DNA from: Bacillus_P idriensis_A
Lineage (GTDB): Bacteria > Bacillota > Bacilli > Bacillales > Bacillaceae
NCBI RefSeq assembly: GCF_050483325.1
Contig: NZ_JBCMYF010000004.1
Location: forward strand, 66,098 to 130,097
Length of the DNA: 64,000 nt
Direction of reading: 5' to 3'
Each line of letters starts with the position of its first letter. Within the stretch, counting starts at the first letter, position 1. Below, one piece after another: positions 43,824 to 52,947 of the stretch. Position numbers and translations under genes: made by a program. The notes under the pieces were generated by a model. That model searched no databases. It saw only the letters and a program-made list of their open reading frames with translations, and was not told the origin of the DNA.

Positions 43824-45033
43824 TCGTGAAGTACTCCTTTGTTTTTATGATTCCTGCAACAAGTTTATCAACTTCTTCTTCTGTGTTGTACAGGTAAAAA
43901 CTTGCACGAGCTGTTGAGGAAACATTCAGCCATTTCATTAAAGGCTGTGCGCAGTGATGGCCGGCACGGACTGCTATGCCTTCAGCATCCAGTACTGTTG
44001 CAACATCATGCGGATGCACATCTTCAATATTGAATGTCACAAGACCTGCACGCTTTTTAGGACCGTAAATTGTGATGCCTTCAACTTCTGACAGTCTCTC
44101 AAGTGCGTAATCAGCAAGCTTATGCTCATATGCTTCAATATTATCAAGACCGATTTCGGAAAGAAAATCAATAGCAGCTCCAAGCCCGATTGCACCTGCA
44201 ATAATAGGCGTTCCGGCTTCAAACTTCCATGGAAGCTCTTTCCATGTGGATTCGTATAATCCGACGAAGTCAATCATTTCGCCGCCAAACTCAACAGGCT
44301 CCATGTTTTCAAGAAGCGCTTTTTTGCCATAAAGTACACCGACACCGGTCGGACCGCACATTTTATGGGCTGAAAAAGCAAAGAAATCACAATTTAAATC
44401 TTGAACATCAATTTTCATATGCGGAGCACTTTGCGCACCGTCAACAACCATGATCGCACCTTTGCTGTGGGCTAACTCAGCAATTTCTTTTATAGGATTT
44501 ATTGTTCCCAATACATTTGAAACTTGCATGACAGAAACAATTTTAGCCGAATCTGTAATCGTTTCACGGGCATCTTCAAGGGAAATCGTTCCATCCTCCT
44601 GCAAAGGAATATATTTAAGTGTCGCACCAGTCGCTTTGGCAAGCTGCTGCCAAGGTATGACGTTTGCATGGTGTTCCATATGTGTAATGACTATCTCATC
44701 ACCAGCTTGAAGATTTGCACGTCCATAGCTTGCTGCTACTGTATTCAATGCAGTAGTAGCACCGCGTGTGAAAATGATTTCTTCTGCAGAATGAGCATTA
44801 ATGAATTTTCTAACCTTTTCGCGTGCTCCTTCGTAGCCATCAGTAGCCTTTGTGCCCAATGTGTGAACACCGCGATGTACGTTGGAATTGTATTCTCTAT
44901 AGTAGCGGTCAAGCGCTTCAATAACTGGCAGCGGCTTCTGAGAAGTCGCTGCACTGTCAAGATAAACAAGATTCTGTCCATTTACTTGCTGATCCAATAT
45001 CGGGAAGAGTGAACGGATATCTTGGATATTCAT
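43813..45033 (-). CDS. sufS: Cysteine desulfurase SufS
   Basis: 406 residues, group II. The PLP lysine is in FFAFSAHKMCGPTGVGVLYG (about 224) and the catalytic Cys is in RAGHHCAQPLMKW (about 361). Its ATG shares a base with the sufD stop (TAATG). It supplies sulfur through SufU. Confidence 0.97.
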   Translation of the reverse strand: MNIQDIRSLFPILDQQVNGQNLVYLDSAATSQKPLPVIEALDRYYREYNSNVHRGVHTLGTKATDGYEGAREKVRKFINAHSAEEIIFTRGATTALNTVAASYGRANLQAGDEIVITHMEHHANVIPWQQLAKATGATLKYIPLQEDGTISLEDARETITDSAKIVSVMQVSNVLGTINPIKEIAELAHSKGAIMVVDGAQSAPHMKIDVQDLNCDFFAFSAHKMCGPTGVGVLYGKKALLENMEPVEFGGEMIDFVGLYESTWKELPWKFEAGTPIIAGAIGLGAAIDFLSEIGLDNIEAYEHKLADYALERLSEVEGITIYGPKKRAGLVTFNIEDVHPHDVATVLDAEGIAVRAGHHCAQPLMKWLNVSSTARASFYLYNTEEEVDKLVAGIIKTKEYFTNVF

Positions 45034-46337
45034 TACTTAACTTTCCTTTCAATGACCTCAACAAGCTGTTTCTTTACGCCTTCAATTGGCAGAACCTTAA
45101 CGACAGGCGCAAGGAAACCGTGAATGACAAGACGCTCAGCTTCAACTTTAGGAATTCCGCGGCTCATCAAGTAATACAATTGAAGCGGATCAACACGTCC
45201 AACAGAAGCAGCATGTCCGGCAGTTACATCGTCCTCATCAATTAATAGAATCGGATTTGCATCTCCGCGCGCTTTTTCACTGAGCATAAGAACTCTTGAT
45301 TCCTGCTCTGCATTTGATTTAGAAGCACCATGTTCGATTTTGCCGATACCGTTGAAGACAGATGAAGCACTGTCTTTCATTACGCCGTGCTTTAAGATGT
45401 AGCCTTCGGAATTTTTGCCGAAGTGAATGACTTTTGTTGTGAAGTTTTGAATTTGACTTCCGCGTCCGACAACAACAGATTTAGTGTCTCCATAAGAGCC
45501 GTCACCCATCAGGTTTGTTGTGTTTTCAGAAATCGTGTTGCCGTCATTCATCAAACCAAGTGCCCATTCAATGCGTGCATCGCGTGCAGCAGTTCCGCGG
45601 CGGTTTACATACGAGGTAACACCTTTATTCAAATGATCAACAGCCCCGTATGTAACTTTTGCATTATTGTTTGCAAATACTTCCGTTACAATATTGAAAA
45701 TCGATCCTTCCGTCTCAGTCGTTGAAATATAGTTTTCAACATACGTGACCGAACTGTTGTCGTCTGCTACAACAATAACATGGTTGAAAAGAGTTGTTTC
45801 CGGGTTTTCATGAACATACACAGCCTGAAGTGGTGCTGCTACCTCAACGTTTTTAGGAACATATACAAATACTCCGCCGTTCATAAGAGCTGCATGTAGT
45901 GCTGTTAAACGATGCTCATCTACTTTTACACCGTCAGTCATGAAATACTTTTGCACAAGCTCAGAATGCTCGCGTGCAGCGGTATGAATATCCGTGAAGA
46001 TAACACCTTTGTCTTTCAATTCCTGAGACAGAGAAGTATAAGCAGGTGTTGTATCCAATTGGATATATAGATTTTTGTTCTCATCTTCAAGATCAATTAA
46101 AGCTTTTACTTCATCGCTTAAATCATTAAGGGACGCTAAAGGATTGCTTTTAACTGAATGTGTCTGAAATTGTGTGAAATTCCATTTATCAATTTTCGTT
46201 TTATCCGGTCTAGGCATCGAAAGGTCTTCAGCTTTTGCAAGAGCTTGTAAGCGCAGTTCTTTAAGCCATTCCGGTTCACCGAGTTCATTTGAGAAACCCG
46301 TGACATAGTCGTGGTTGAATTTCGTCTCTACTGTCAT
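45033..46337 (-). CDS. sufD: Fe-S assembly protein SufD
   Basis: 434 residues. SufB-like beta-helix protein that pairs with SufB in the SufBCD complex: GVFVYVPKNVEV near 155, KVIHFGKNSEGYILKHGVMKD near 305, and GRVDPLQLYYLMSRGIPKVEAE near 380. It lies 17 bp after sufC. Confidence 0.97.
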   Translation of the reverse strand: MTVETKFNHDYVTGFSNELGEPEWLKELRLQALAKAEDLSMPRPDKTKIDKWNFTQFQTHSVKSNPLASLNDLSDEVKALIDLEDENKNLYIQLDTTPAYTSLSQELKDKGVIFTDIHTAAREHSELVQKYFMTDGVKVDEHRLTALHAALMNGGVFVYVPKNVEVAAPLQAVYVHENPETTLFNHVIVVADDNSSVTYVENYISTTETEGSIFNIVTEVFANNNAKVTYGAVDHLNKGVTSYVNRRGTAARDARIEWALGLMNDGNTISENTTNLMGDGSYGDTKSVVVGRGSQIQNFTTKVIHFGKNSEGYILKHGVMKDSASSVFNGIGKIEHGASKSNAEQESRVLMLSEKARGDANPILLIDEDDVTAGHAASVGRVDPLQLYYLMSRGIPKVEAERLVIHGFLAPVVKVLPIEGVKKQLVEVIERKVK

Positions 46338-46354
46338 CTTAATCCCCCTAACGC

Positions 46355-47140
46355 TTACGCTTCTTGACCAACAGTTTCGTCTTCGATGCCAAGCTCTTGT
46401 TTAATCCAGTCATAGCCTTCTGATTCTAAACGCTGTGAAAGCTCAGGACCTCCTGATTTCACGATGCGGCCCTGCATCATTACGTGTACATGATCAGGTG
46501 TGATGTAGTTTAACAGGCGCTGATAGTGAGTGATGATCAGGCAGCCGAAATCTTCATTTCGCATTTGGTTAATGCCTTTTGAAACAACTTTTAATGCATC
46601 GATATCAAGACCTGAATCGATTTCATCCAGAATTGCAATTTTAGGTTCGATCATCATTAATTGAAGAATTTCATTGCGTTTTTTCTCTCCGCCTGAGAAC
46701 CCTTCATTCAGGTAACGCTGTGCCATATCTGGATCCATTTCAAGGAATTCCATGTTAGAGTCCATTTTGCGGATGAATTTCATTAAAGAAATTTCCTGTC
46801 CTTCTTCTTTGCGTGCATTAATAGAAGAACGAAGGAAGTCAGCATTTGTTACTCCGCTGATTTCGCTTGGGTATTGCATCGCTAAAAACAGACCTGCACG
46901 TGCGCGCTCATCTACTTCCATCTCAAGAACATCTTCACCGTCAAGAGTGATGCTTCCTTTTGTCACTTCATATTTAGGATGCCCCATGATCGCAGATGAT
47001 AGTGTAGATTTACCAGTACCATTTGGTCCCATGATTGCATGGAATTCTCCGCCTTTTATTTCAAGGTTAACACCTTTTAAAATTTCTTTTCCGTCGATTT
47101 CAACGTGTAAATCTTTAATAACTAAAGTAGAACCTGCCAT
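46355..47140 (-). CDS. sufC: Fe-S assembly ATPase SufC
   Basis: 261 residues, ABC-type ATPase. Walker A GPNGTGKSTL (about 38-47), signature GFSGGEKKRNEILQ (about 148), Walker B IAILDEIDSGLD (about 168), and switch His in LIITHYQRLL. First gene of sufCDSUB. GGAGG site 11 bp before ATG. Confidence 0.97.
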   Translation of the reverse strand: MAGSTLVIKDLHVEIDGKEILKGVNLEIKGGEFHAIMGPNGTGKSTLSSAIMGHPKYEVTKGSITLDGEDVLEMEVDERARAGLFLAMQYPSEISGVTNADFLRSSINARKEEGQEISLMKFIRKMDSNMEFLEMDPDMAQRYLNEGFSGGEKKRNEILQLMMIEPKIAILDEIDSGLDIDALKVVSKGINQMRNEDFGCLIITHYQRLLNYITPDHVHVMMQGRIVKSGGPELSQRLESEGYDWIKQELGIEDETVGQEA

Positions 47141-47183
47141 AAATAACTATACCTCCAATAATCTATAAGATCTCAATTTAATC

Positions 47184-47214
47184 ATTCTCATTTTATTCTC
47201 ATTCTAATTTTATA
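47184..47214 (-). promoter_or_regulatory. suf promoter with repeated TGAGAAT boxes
   Basis: Minus strand: extended -10 TGTTATAAA (TATAAA at 47209-47214), then TGAGAAT at 47201-47195 and again at 47190-47184, 11 bp apart, one helical turn. The second copy continues as TGAGAATGATTAAA, loosely like half a Fur site. Confidence 0.4.
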
Positions 47215-47277
47215 ACAAATGAAATGTGAATACAACTTTTTCGGACGCTTCTTAATAGGACCGGTTTATTTATAACT

Positions 47278-47308
47278 CAAAAGGAATCAGCCAGTGACTG
47301 ATTCCTTA
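47278..47308 (-). terminator. terminator of the small ORF at 47.3 kb
   Basis: AAGGAATCAG / CTGATTCCTT stem, short T run on the minus strand. Confidence 0.75.
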
Positions 47309-47319
47309 GGATTGGTATA

Positions 47320-47517
47320 TTAATTCATTTTACGATCTAATTCTGCAAATAGCTGTTTGCTCTGCTGATAATCTTTTTCACGATTCTTTTCTACTTCCAT
47401 ACGCTTTTCATGGTTTCTGCTGTACACTGCATATCCCATTTTATGAGACTGCATTAAGGCTTTTTCCATTTCAGTTGTGTAATTCAAATCAAGCTTTTGC
47501 TGACTTGCGTAGATAAT
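47320..47517 (-). CDS. Small charged hypothetical protein, unusual start
   Basis: 55 residues from the TTG at 47487, or 65 from an ATT at 47517 that alone has a good ribosome site (AAAGGATGATTC). The sequence YTTEMEKALMQSHKMGYAVY is followed by a Lys/Arg/Glu-rich helix ending LFAELDRKMN. Followed by a hairpin. I do not recognise the family. Confidence 0.6.
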   Translation of the reverse strand: MIYASQQKLDLNYTTEMEKALMQSHKMGYAVYSRNHEKRMEVEKNREKDYQQSKQLFAELDRKMN

Positions 47518-47684
47518 GAATCATCCTTTCAAGGTTTATCAATTAATACTATTACATGATAACACCTGAGCAAAACAGCCTCAAACATCATAAAGATGGA
47601 TATGAAAGGATCATGGTCCCTCATAAAGGATTTCAGCATTCAAGAATCAGATCTTATAAAAATGCTCCGATATACTCGAGTATG

Positions 47685-48053
47685 CTATTGCTTAAGCTGA
47701 TTTAATTCTGTGATGCATTCCTGGACCAAAGTGACCGATTGGCTCATGGCCGCACCGCCGCCAAAAGCTGCAGACACTCCGACCGTTTCTAAGATTTCCT
47801 GTTCGCTTGCTCCCTGATCTAAGCACCCTTTTGTATGATAAATAATGCAATATTCATCTTGTGAATAGATGCTGATGCCCAGCGCAATTAACTGCTTTTC
47901 TTTTTGAGAAAGTGTTCCTTCTTTAAAACATTCTTGAGTGAATTCATTATAGAGATGTGCAAGCTCAGGCATCTTCTCTGTAAATACACCGAGACCTTCT
48001 TTGTAATTATGCAAAGCGGCTTCACTGCTGTTTCTCGCTTCAAAATGCTGCAT
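47685..48053 (-). CDS. yurZ: Carboxymuconolactone decarboxylase-family protein YurZ
   Basis: 122 residues, AhpD-like helical fold: SQKEKQLIALGISIYSQDEY (about 49-68), then CIIYHTKGCLDQGASEQEIL. AhpD enzymes have CxxC before the His; here only the second position is Cys (EYCIIYH), and a second Cys lies seven residues further. A peroxidase role is therefore uncertain. It sits between suf and met as in B. subtilis. Confidence 0.9.
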   Translation of the reverse strand: MQHFEARNSSEAALHNYKEGLGVFTEKMPELAHLYNEFTQECFKEGTLSQKEKQLIALGISIYSQDEYCIIYHTKGCLDQGASEQEILETVGVSAAFGGGAAMSQSVTLVQECITELNQLKQ

Positions 48054-48183
48054 CTTTTTTCAGCTCCATTCCTGATAGTAATCATCGTTAGTATGTAAAA
48101 AATGATGGAGATGTATGCGTTAAAAGAGTTTTTCGGGAAGCTTTTATTCCTAATTTCTACTATATTATAATAACTTTTACAGA

Positions 48184-48219
48184 CAAAAAAAGAGAGCACC
48201 ATGTTCCGATGCTCTCTTG
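48184..48219 (-). terminator. terminator of metNPQ
   Basis: AAGAGAGCA / TGCTCTCTT stem, then seven T on the minus strand. Confidence 0.85.
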
Positions 48220-48223
48220 CCAT

Positions 48224-49057
48224 TTATTTTCCGTCTACAGGTACAACTGCACCTTCATATTTTTCTTCAATGAATGATTGAATCTCTTTTGAATGAAGAA
48301 CGTCTACTAAAGCTTTGATTTCTTCTTTGTTTTCGTCGCCTTTTCGGACAGTAATGATGTTAACGTATGGTGATTCTGAACCTTCAAGTGCAATCGCATC
48401 TTTTTGAGGATTGAGACCTGCGCCAATTGCATAGTTCGTATTAATTAAAACCGCATCGCCTTCGTCGTTGTTGTAAGCCTGAGGCAGGATACTTGCTTCT
48501 ACATCTGCTTTGAATTTAAGATTTTTTTTGTTTTCACCGATATCATCAACTGTTGCAGTCGTTTTATCGACACCTTCTTTAATTGTGATTAAACCTTCGC
48601 TCTCAAGCAATGAAAGCATGCGGCCATGGTCAGCTACAGAATTACTCATGATAATTGTGCCGCCCTCTGGAATATCTTCTAACGATTTATGTTTTTTGGA
48701 ATAAACTCCGATTGGCTCGATATGGATTCCGCCCGCATTAACAAAATCATAGTCTTTATTTTCTGCCATTTGAGACTCTAAATACGGAACGTGCTGGAAA
48801 TAGTTCGCATCAATTTCTTCACTGGCAAGTGATTTATTTGGCAGGATGTAATCCTGAAATGGCACGATATCAAGTTCAATGCCCTTTTCCTCAAGCAATG
48901 GCTGAGCCTCTTCAAGGATTTCAGCGTGAGGTACGTTTGATGCACCAATTTTAAGCGTTTTTGTCTCTTCTCCTTCGCCGTTTCCGCCACCTGAACCACA
49001 TGCTGCAAGAGCGAAAGCGGATGTTGCGAATACAGCACTTAACAATAATTTCTTCAT
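48224..49057 (-). CDS. metQ: Methionine ABC transporter, substrate-binding lipoprotein
   Basis: 277 residues. Lipobox ALAACGSGG gives Cys about 20 as the lipid anchor. NlpA/MetQ domain: LKIGASNVPHAEILEEAQPL (about 35-54), LDIVPFQDYILPNKSL, ANYFQHVPYLE and NTNYAIGAGLNP. It captures methionine outside the membrane for MetP and MetN. Confidence 0.96.
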   Translation of the reverse strand: MKKLLLSAVFATSAFALAACGSGGGNGEGEETKTLKIGASNVPHAEILEEAQPLLEEKGIELDIVPFQDYILPNKSLASEEIDANYFQHVPYLESQMAENKDYDFVNAGGIHIEPIGVYSKKHKSLEDIPEGGTIIMSNSVADHGRMLSLLESEGLITIKEGVDKTTATVDDIGENKKNLKFKADVEASILPQAYNNDEGDAVLINTNYAIGAGLNPQKDAIALEGSESPYVNIITVRKGDENKEEIKALVDVLHSKEIQSFIEEKYEGAVVPVDGK

Positions 49058-49070
49058 TTGAATTTCCTCC

Positions 49071-49727
49071 CTAACGTTTATCTAATTTTGATGTAATAAA
49101 GTCTCCAATAAATTGGATGATAAATACAATGACTAATATCAGGATTGTGGCAATCATTGTTACAGCATTATTATTCCTCTGAAAGCCTTCAAGAAATGCA
49201 AGATTTCCTAGTCCCCCGGCTCCGACTACCCCTGCCATGGCTGTGTAGCCGACAAGAGCAATAGCTGTTACGGTAATACCTGAGATTAGTGCAGGGGATG
49301 ATTCAGGTATTAACACCTTCCAGATGATCGTAGATGTTTTTGCCCCCATTGACCTTGCTGCCTCAATGACTCCCTTATCAATTTCACGCAGAGCAATTTC
49401 AACCATTCGTCCGTAAAACGGTGCGGCGCCAATGATCAAGGCCGGCAGTGCAGCCTTTGCCCCAAGAAACGTATCTAAAATGGCCTTTGTAAAAGGAATC
49501 AGCAGAATGATCAGAAGTATAAACGGAATGGACCTGAAAATATTCACGAATGCAGATATAATAATATTAACTGGTTTATTTTCCCAAATCCCGCCTTTAG
49601 AAGTTAAGAATAATAGCAGCCCGAGAACAATCCCCAAAATAAAGGTTGCAGCAACAGAGAATCCTGTCATAAACAAGGTTTCACTAGTTGCTTCCCATAC
49701 ATTTTCCCATCTAACGTTCTCAAACAT
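49071..49727 (-). CDS. metP: Methionine ABC transporter permease
   Basis: 218 residues from the ATG at 49727 (GGAGGTGATTGCGA before it, inside the end of metN). Five or so membrane helices. The ABC permease loop is EIALREIDKGVIEAARSMGA (about 110). The gene overlaps metN by 8 nt, so assembly of the transporter is translationally coupled. Confidence 0.96.
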   Translation of the reverse strand: MFENVRWENVWEATSETLFMTGFSVAATFILGIVLGLLLFLTSKGGIWENKPVNIIISAFVNIFRSIPFILLIILLIPFTKAILDTFLGAKAALPALIIGAAPFYGRMVEIALREIDKGVIEAARSMGAKTSTIIWKVLIPESSPALISGITVTAIALVGYTAMAGVVGAGGLGNLAFLEGFQRNNNAVTMIATILILVIVFIIQFIGDFITSKLDKR

Positions 49728-50745
49728 TCGCAATCACCTCCGCTTCTACTTCCTGGTTGCGGATAAATGCCATCGCCTTATCCAGTTCTTCAGGTTCCCC
49801 GTCCATATGAATGAACAAGGTTCCATATGATCCGCTTTGAGTTTGAGATATTTTCCCCTGAAGGATATTTACTTCAATCGGATGATTTCGGATAAGATTC
49901 GTAATGAGCGGACTTTCTGTTGAATCTCCCACAAATGTTAATTGAATAACCATTCCATCCTTGTATTTCTCAAGAATTAATTCCATTGTTTCCTGCGTAT
50001 CGTCCGGCTCTGTAATTTGTTTCACAAAGCGCTTCGTAATAGCCTGCTGAGGTTTTTTGAATACTTCAAGTACCTCACCCTGCTCAACAATCCGTCCGTT
50101 TTCCATCACCGCAACCCGGTGGCAGATTTTACGGATAACGTGCATTTCATGTGTAATCAGGACAATTGTCAAACCAAGCCTTTCGTTAATATCCACAAGC
50201 AGCTCGAGAATGGCATCTGTTGTTTGCGGGTCCAGTGCTGATGTCGCTTCATCACAAAGCAAAACCTTTGGATTATTCGCAAGAGCTCTCGCAATGCCGA
50301 CACGCTGCTTTTGTCCTCCACTCAGCTGTGATGGATAGGCATCTTCCCTTCCTTCAAGTCCTACAAGCTTAATCAGCTCTTCTACACGGTTTATCCGCTG
50401 CTCTTTCTTTACTCCGGCAATTTCTAATGGAAACGAAATATTTTCCCGGACCGTTCTTGACCAAAGGAGATTAAAATGCTGAAAGATCATGCTGATTTCG
50501 TGTCTTGCTTTTCTCAATTCATCTCCGCGGATTTTATCGATCTTTCTCCCAGCTACTTGAATCGAACCGTCTGTGGGCTTTTCAAGTCCGTTAAGCAATC
50601 TGATCAATGAGCTTTTTCCAGCTCCGCTATAACCGATAATTCCGAAAATTTCTCCTTGATTTATGTCCAAGTCAACTGAATCAACCGCGGTAACATTTCC
50701 GCTTTTGGATTGAAAAACTTTTTTGACATCCTTTAACGTAATCAC
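49720..50745 (-). CDS. metN: Methionine ABC transporter ATPase
   Basis: 341 residues from the GTG at 50745 (AGGTGAAGTC before it). Walker A GYSGAGKSSLIRL (about 38), signature LSGGQKQRVGIARAL (about 141), Walker B VLLCDEATSALD (about 161). A C-terminal ACT-like NIL domain (about 260-341) senses methionine in the family. First gene of metNPQ, behind a SAM riboswitch. Confidence 0.97.
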   Translation of the reverse strand: MITLKDVKKVFQSKSGNVTAVDSVDLDINQGEIFGIIGYSGAGKSSLIRLLNGLEKPTDGSIQVAGRKIDKIRGDELRKARHEISMIFQHFNLLWSRTVRENISFPLEIAGVKKEQRINRVEELIKLVGLEGREDAYPSQLSGGQKQRVGIARALANNPKVLLCDEATSALDPQTTDAILELLVDINERLGLTIVLITHEMHVIRKICHRVAVMENGRIVEQGEVLEVFKKPQQAITKRFVKQITEPDDTQETMELILEKYKDGMVIQLTFVGDSTESPLITNLIRNHPIEVNILQGKISQTQSGSYGTLFIHMDGEPEELDKAMAFIRNQEVEAEVIANV

Positions 50746-50814
50746 GACTTCACCTTCTTCCAAAATTCAACTCACTATCATTTTGCGCGAAATATGTCAG
50801 GTTCATGTTGAGAA

Positions 50815-50968
50815 AAGACAAGCGCAAGCGCCAGTTTAGCTCAGGCATGACAGATAAGATCCGACAGAAAAGACTTTTTGCCACTGCTTACGGACCGTTC
50901 TGGCTGAGGAGCCTGAGCGACTCCGCTCGCCATCGAGCGCAAAATTTTATCCTTTCTTATCTCTAAAC
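50815..50968 (+). repeat. Dispersed hairpin element between SAM riboswitch and metN
   Basis: AAGCGCAAGCGCCAGTTTAG, CTCAGGCATGACAG, CGGACCGTTCTGGCTGAGGA, GCCTGAGCGACTCCGC and the tail AAAATTTTATCCTTTCTTAT. All modules are shared with copies at 6690, 26844 and 29187. Confidence 0.88.
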
Positions 50969-50969
50969 A

Positions 50970-51138
50970 AAAATGCCTTTCTGCAAAAATGAGCAGAAAG
51001 GCATATCAATAGAAGAACCTTCCTCTCATCTTTCAAAGCTTAAACATCAGCTTTGAGTGAATTGGCACCTTTTCAATAAAATTGACGGTTGCCGGGCTTC
51101 GCAGGGCACTTTCCCTCCACCTCTCTGGATAAGAGACT
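50970..51138 (-). promoter_or_regulatory. SAM riboswitch (S box) of metNPQ
   Basis: Minus strand: CTTATCCAGAGAGGTGGAGG, GAAGCCCGGCAACC, AAGGTGCCAATTC and GATGAGAGG in S-box order. The terminator ATGCCTTTCTGC / GCAGAAAGGCAT with TTTTTG follows at 50970-51006. With SAM bound, transcription should stop. The 494-bp gap 50746-51239 holds this, a hairpin element and the promoter region. Confidence 0.96.
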
Positions 51139-51239
51139 TACAATTTATTAAATTAATTTACGTTTGATTTCAGTGAGTTTGTACTACGTTTGTGATTTTA
51201 TCATGTGTCAAAAGAAGGTGTCAATCCTAAAGTGTTTTA

Positions 51240-52562
51240 TTAATTTGAAAAGACGGATGATTCAATTAATGATTTCACACCTGTTGCTTGTTCAATCGCT
51301 TGTTCGAGGTCCTCTAAAAGATCATCAATATGTTCAATTCCAACTGACAATCGGATTAAGTCCTCTGTTACTCCTGATTTTTTCAATCCTTCTGCATCCA
51401 GCTGCTGATGAGTCGTGCTCGCGGGATGAATAATCAGGCTTTTGGCATCTCCGACATTTGCTACATGTGACCAAAGATTAACGGAATTAATTACCTTTGC
51501 ACCTGCTGAACGGCCGCCATCAATGCCAAACACGACAACTGCTCCGGCTCCTTTAGCCAAATATTTATCCGCAAGGGCATTATCTGGGTGCTGTTCATCT
51601 TCCGGGTACAGGACCCATTTAACAGCAGGATGCTCATTCAAATATTGTACAACTTTCCTCGTATTAAAAATATGCTCTTTCATTCTTACATGAAGGGTTT
51701 CCAGCCCTAAACTAAATTGAAAAGCATTAAACGGACTAATTGCAGGGCCTAAATCCCTCAAAAGCTGAACCCGTGCTTTTACTATGAAAGCTGTTTCAGG
51801 CAATACCTCCGCATATACCAGATTGTGATAACTTGGGTCTTGTGCCGTAAATCCGGGGAACTTATCTGAATTCCAGTCAAACTTTCCTCCATCTACGATA
51901 ATTCCGCCAAGTGTCGTGCCATTTCCAAGCAGCCATTTCGTTGCAGAGTGTATAACAATATCTGCTCCGTGTTCGATTGGCCTGCATAAGTAAGGAGTTG
52001 CAAAGGTATTATCAATAATTAAAGGGATTCCTGCTTCATGCGCAATTTTCGCAACTGCCTCAATGTCAAGAATCTGAAGACTCGGATTGCCGATGGTTTC
52101 TGCAAAAATCGCCTTAGTTTTCGGGGTAATCGCGTTCCGGAAGTTCTCTGGTTCATTCGCATTTACGAACTTAGTCTGAATCCCGTACTTTGGCAATGTC
52201 GTCTGAAAAAGATTATAGGTGCCCCCGTAAAGGCTTGAGGCAGAGACAATCTCATCTCCTGTTCCCGCAATATTTAATATGGAGAGTGTGATCGCTGCCA
52301 TGCCGCTTGCTACAGCAAGGCTTCCTACTCCCCCTTCTAACTCTGCAACTCTTTCTTCAAAAACCGTGGATGTAGGATTATGTATACGGGTATAAATGTA
52401 CCCCTGCTCCTTTAGGGCAAATAAATCGGATGCATGATCAGTATCATTAAAAACATAAGCGTTAGATTGATAGATCGGCACAGCCCGCGCTCCTGTCGCC
52501 GGATCTTTCTGCAGCCCCCCATGTACATTTACTGTTTCAAGACGATACTTATTTTGTCCCAT
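51240..52562 (-). CDS. metY: O-acetylhomoserine sulfhydrylase-type enzyme
   Basis: 440 residues from the ATG at 52562 (AAGGGAG, spacing 9). A PLP enzyme of the Cys/Met metabolism group, joining O-acetylhomoserine with sulfide to make homocysteine. YTRIHNPTSTVFEERVAELEG (about 57), IIDNTFATPYLCRP (about 183) and the PLP lysine in HSATKWLLGNGTTLGG (about 208). The 440-residue length with the extra insertion near 225 fits MetY rather than MetB/MetC. Controlled by a SAM riboswitch. Confidence 0.95.
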   Translation of the reverse strand: MGQNKYRLETVNVHGGLQKDPATGARAVPIYQSNAYVFNDTDHASDLFALKEQGYIYTRIHNPTSTVFEERVAELEGGVGSLAVASGMAAITLSILNIAGTGDEIVSASSLYGGTYNLFQTTLPKYGIQTKFVNANEPENFRNAITPKTKAIFAETIGNPSLQILDIEAVAKIAHEAGIPLIIDNTFATPYLCRPIEHGADIVIHSATKWLLGNGTTLGGIIVDGGKFDWNSDKFPGFTAQDPSYHNLVYAEVLPETAFIVKARVQLLRDLGPAISPFNAFQFSLGLETLHVRMKEHIFNTRKVVQYLNEHPAVKWVLYPEDEQHPDNALADKYLAKGAGAVVVFGIDGGRSAGAKVINSVNLWSHVANVGDAKSLIIHPASTTHQQLDAEGLKKSGVTEDLIRLSVGIEHIDDLLEDLEQAIEQATGVKSLIESSVFSN

Positions 52563-52589
52563 TTTTCCCATCTCCCTTAAATAAAATCA

Positions 52590-52745
52590 AATAAAAAACC
52601 CCTTCAAAGAAGAGGTACAATTACCATTCTCTTCTTATCTGCCAGAGCTTTCTCTCCCCATGCTCTGCTGGAATTGGCACCGTGTTGCATCAACCGGTTG
52701 CCGGGCTTCATCGGGCCAAGTCCCTCCGCCTCTCTTGATAAGGTT
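52590..52745 (-). promoter_or_regulatory. SAM riboswitch (S box) of metY
   Basis: Minus strand: CTTATCAAGAGAGGCGGAGG, GATGAAGCCCGGCAACCGG, ACGGTGCCAATTCC and GATAAGAAG. Terminator CCTCTTC / GAAGGGG with TTTTTT at 52591-52617. Confidence 0.96.
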
Positions 52746-52893
52746 ATTCGCACTTAAATCTAAAAGCTGTTTTAGCAAAGATTGTTGTTTTTCAGGATAA
52801 ATGTTGTCCGTTTCTTTCCGATGCATTCCAATTAGGGCCTTTAATATCCAGTTCTAAAGCAACAAAGTTTACGAAAATAGTCAATCTAAAAGA

Positions 52894-52923
52894 ATTGTAA
52901 CACTTCATTATTTCATTCGTCAA
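52894..52923 (-). promoter_or_regulatory. Promoter of the metY leader
   Basis: Minus strand: TTGACG, 18 bp, TACAAT with TG one base before it. Confidence 0.7.
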
Positions 52924-52947
52924 TTAATAGTTTGAATTTTTAGATAA

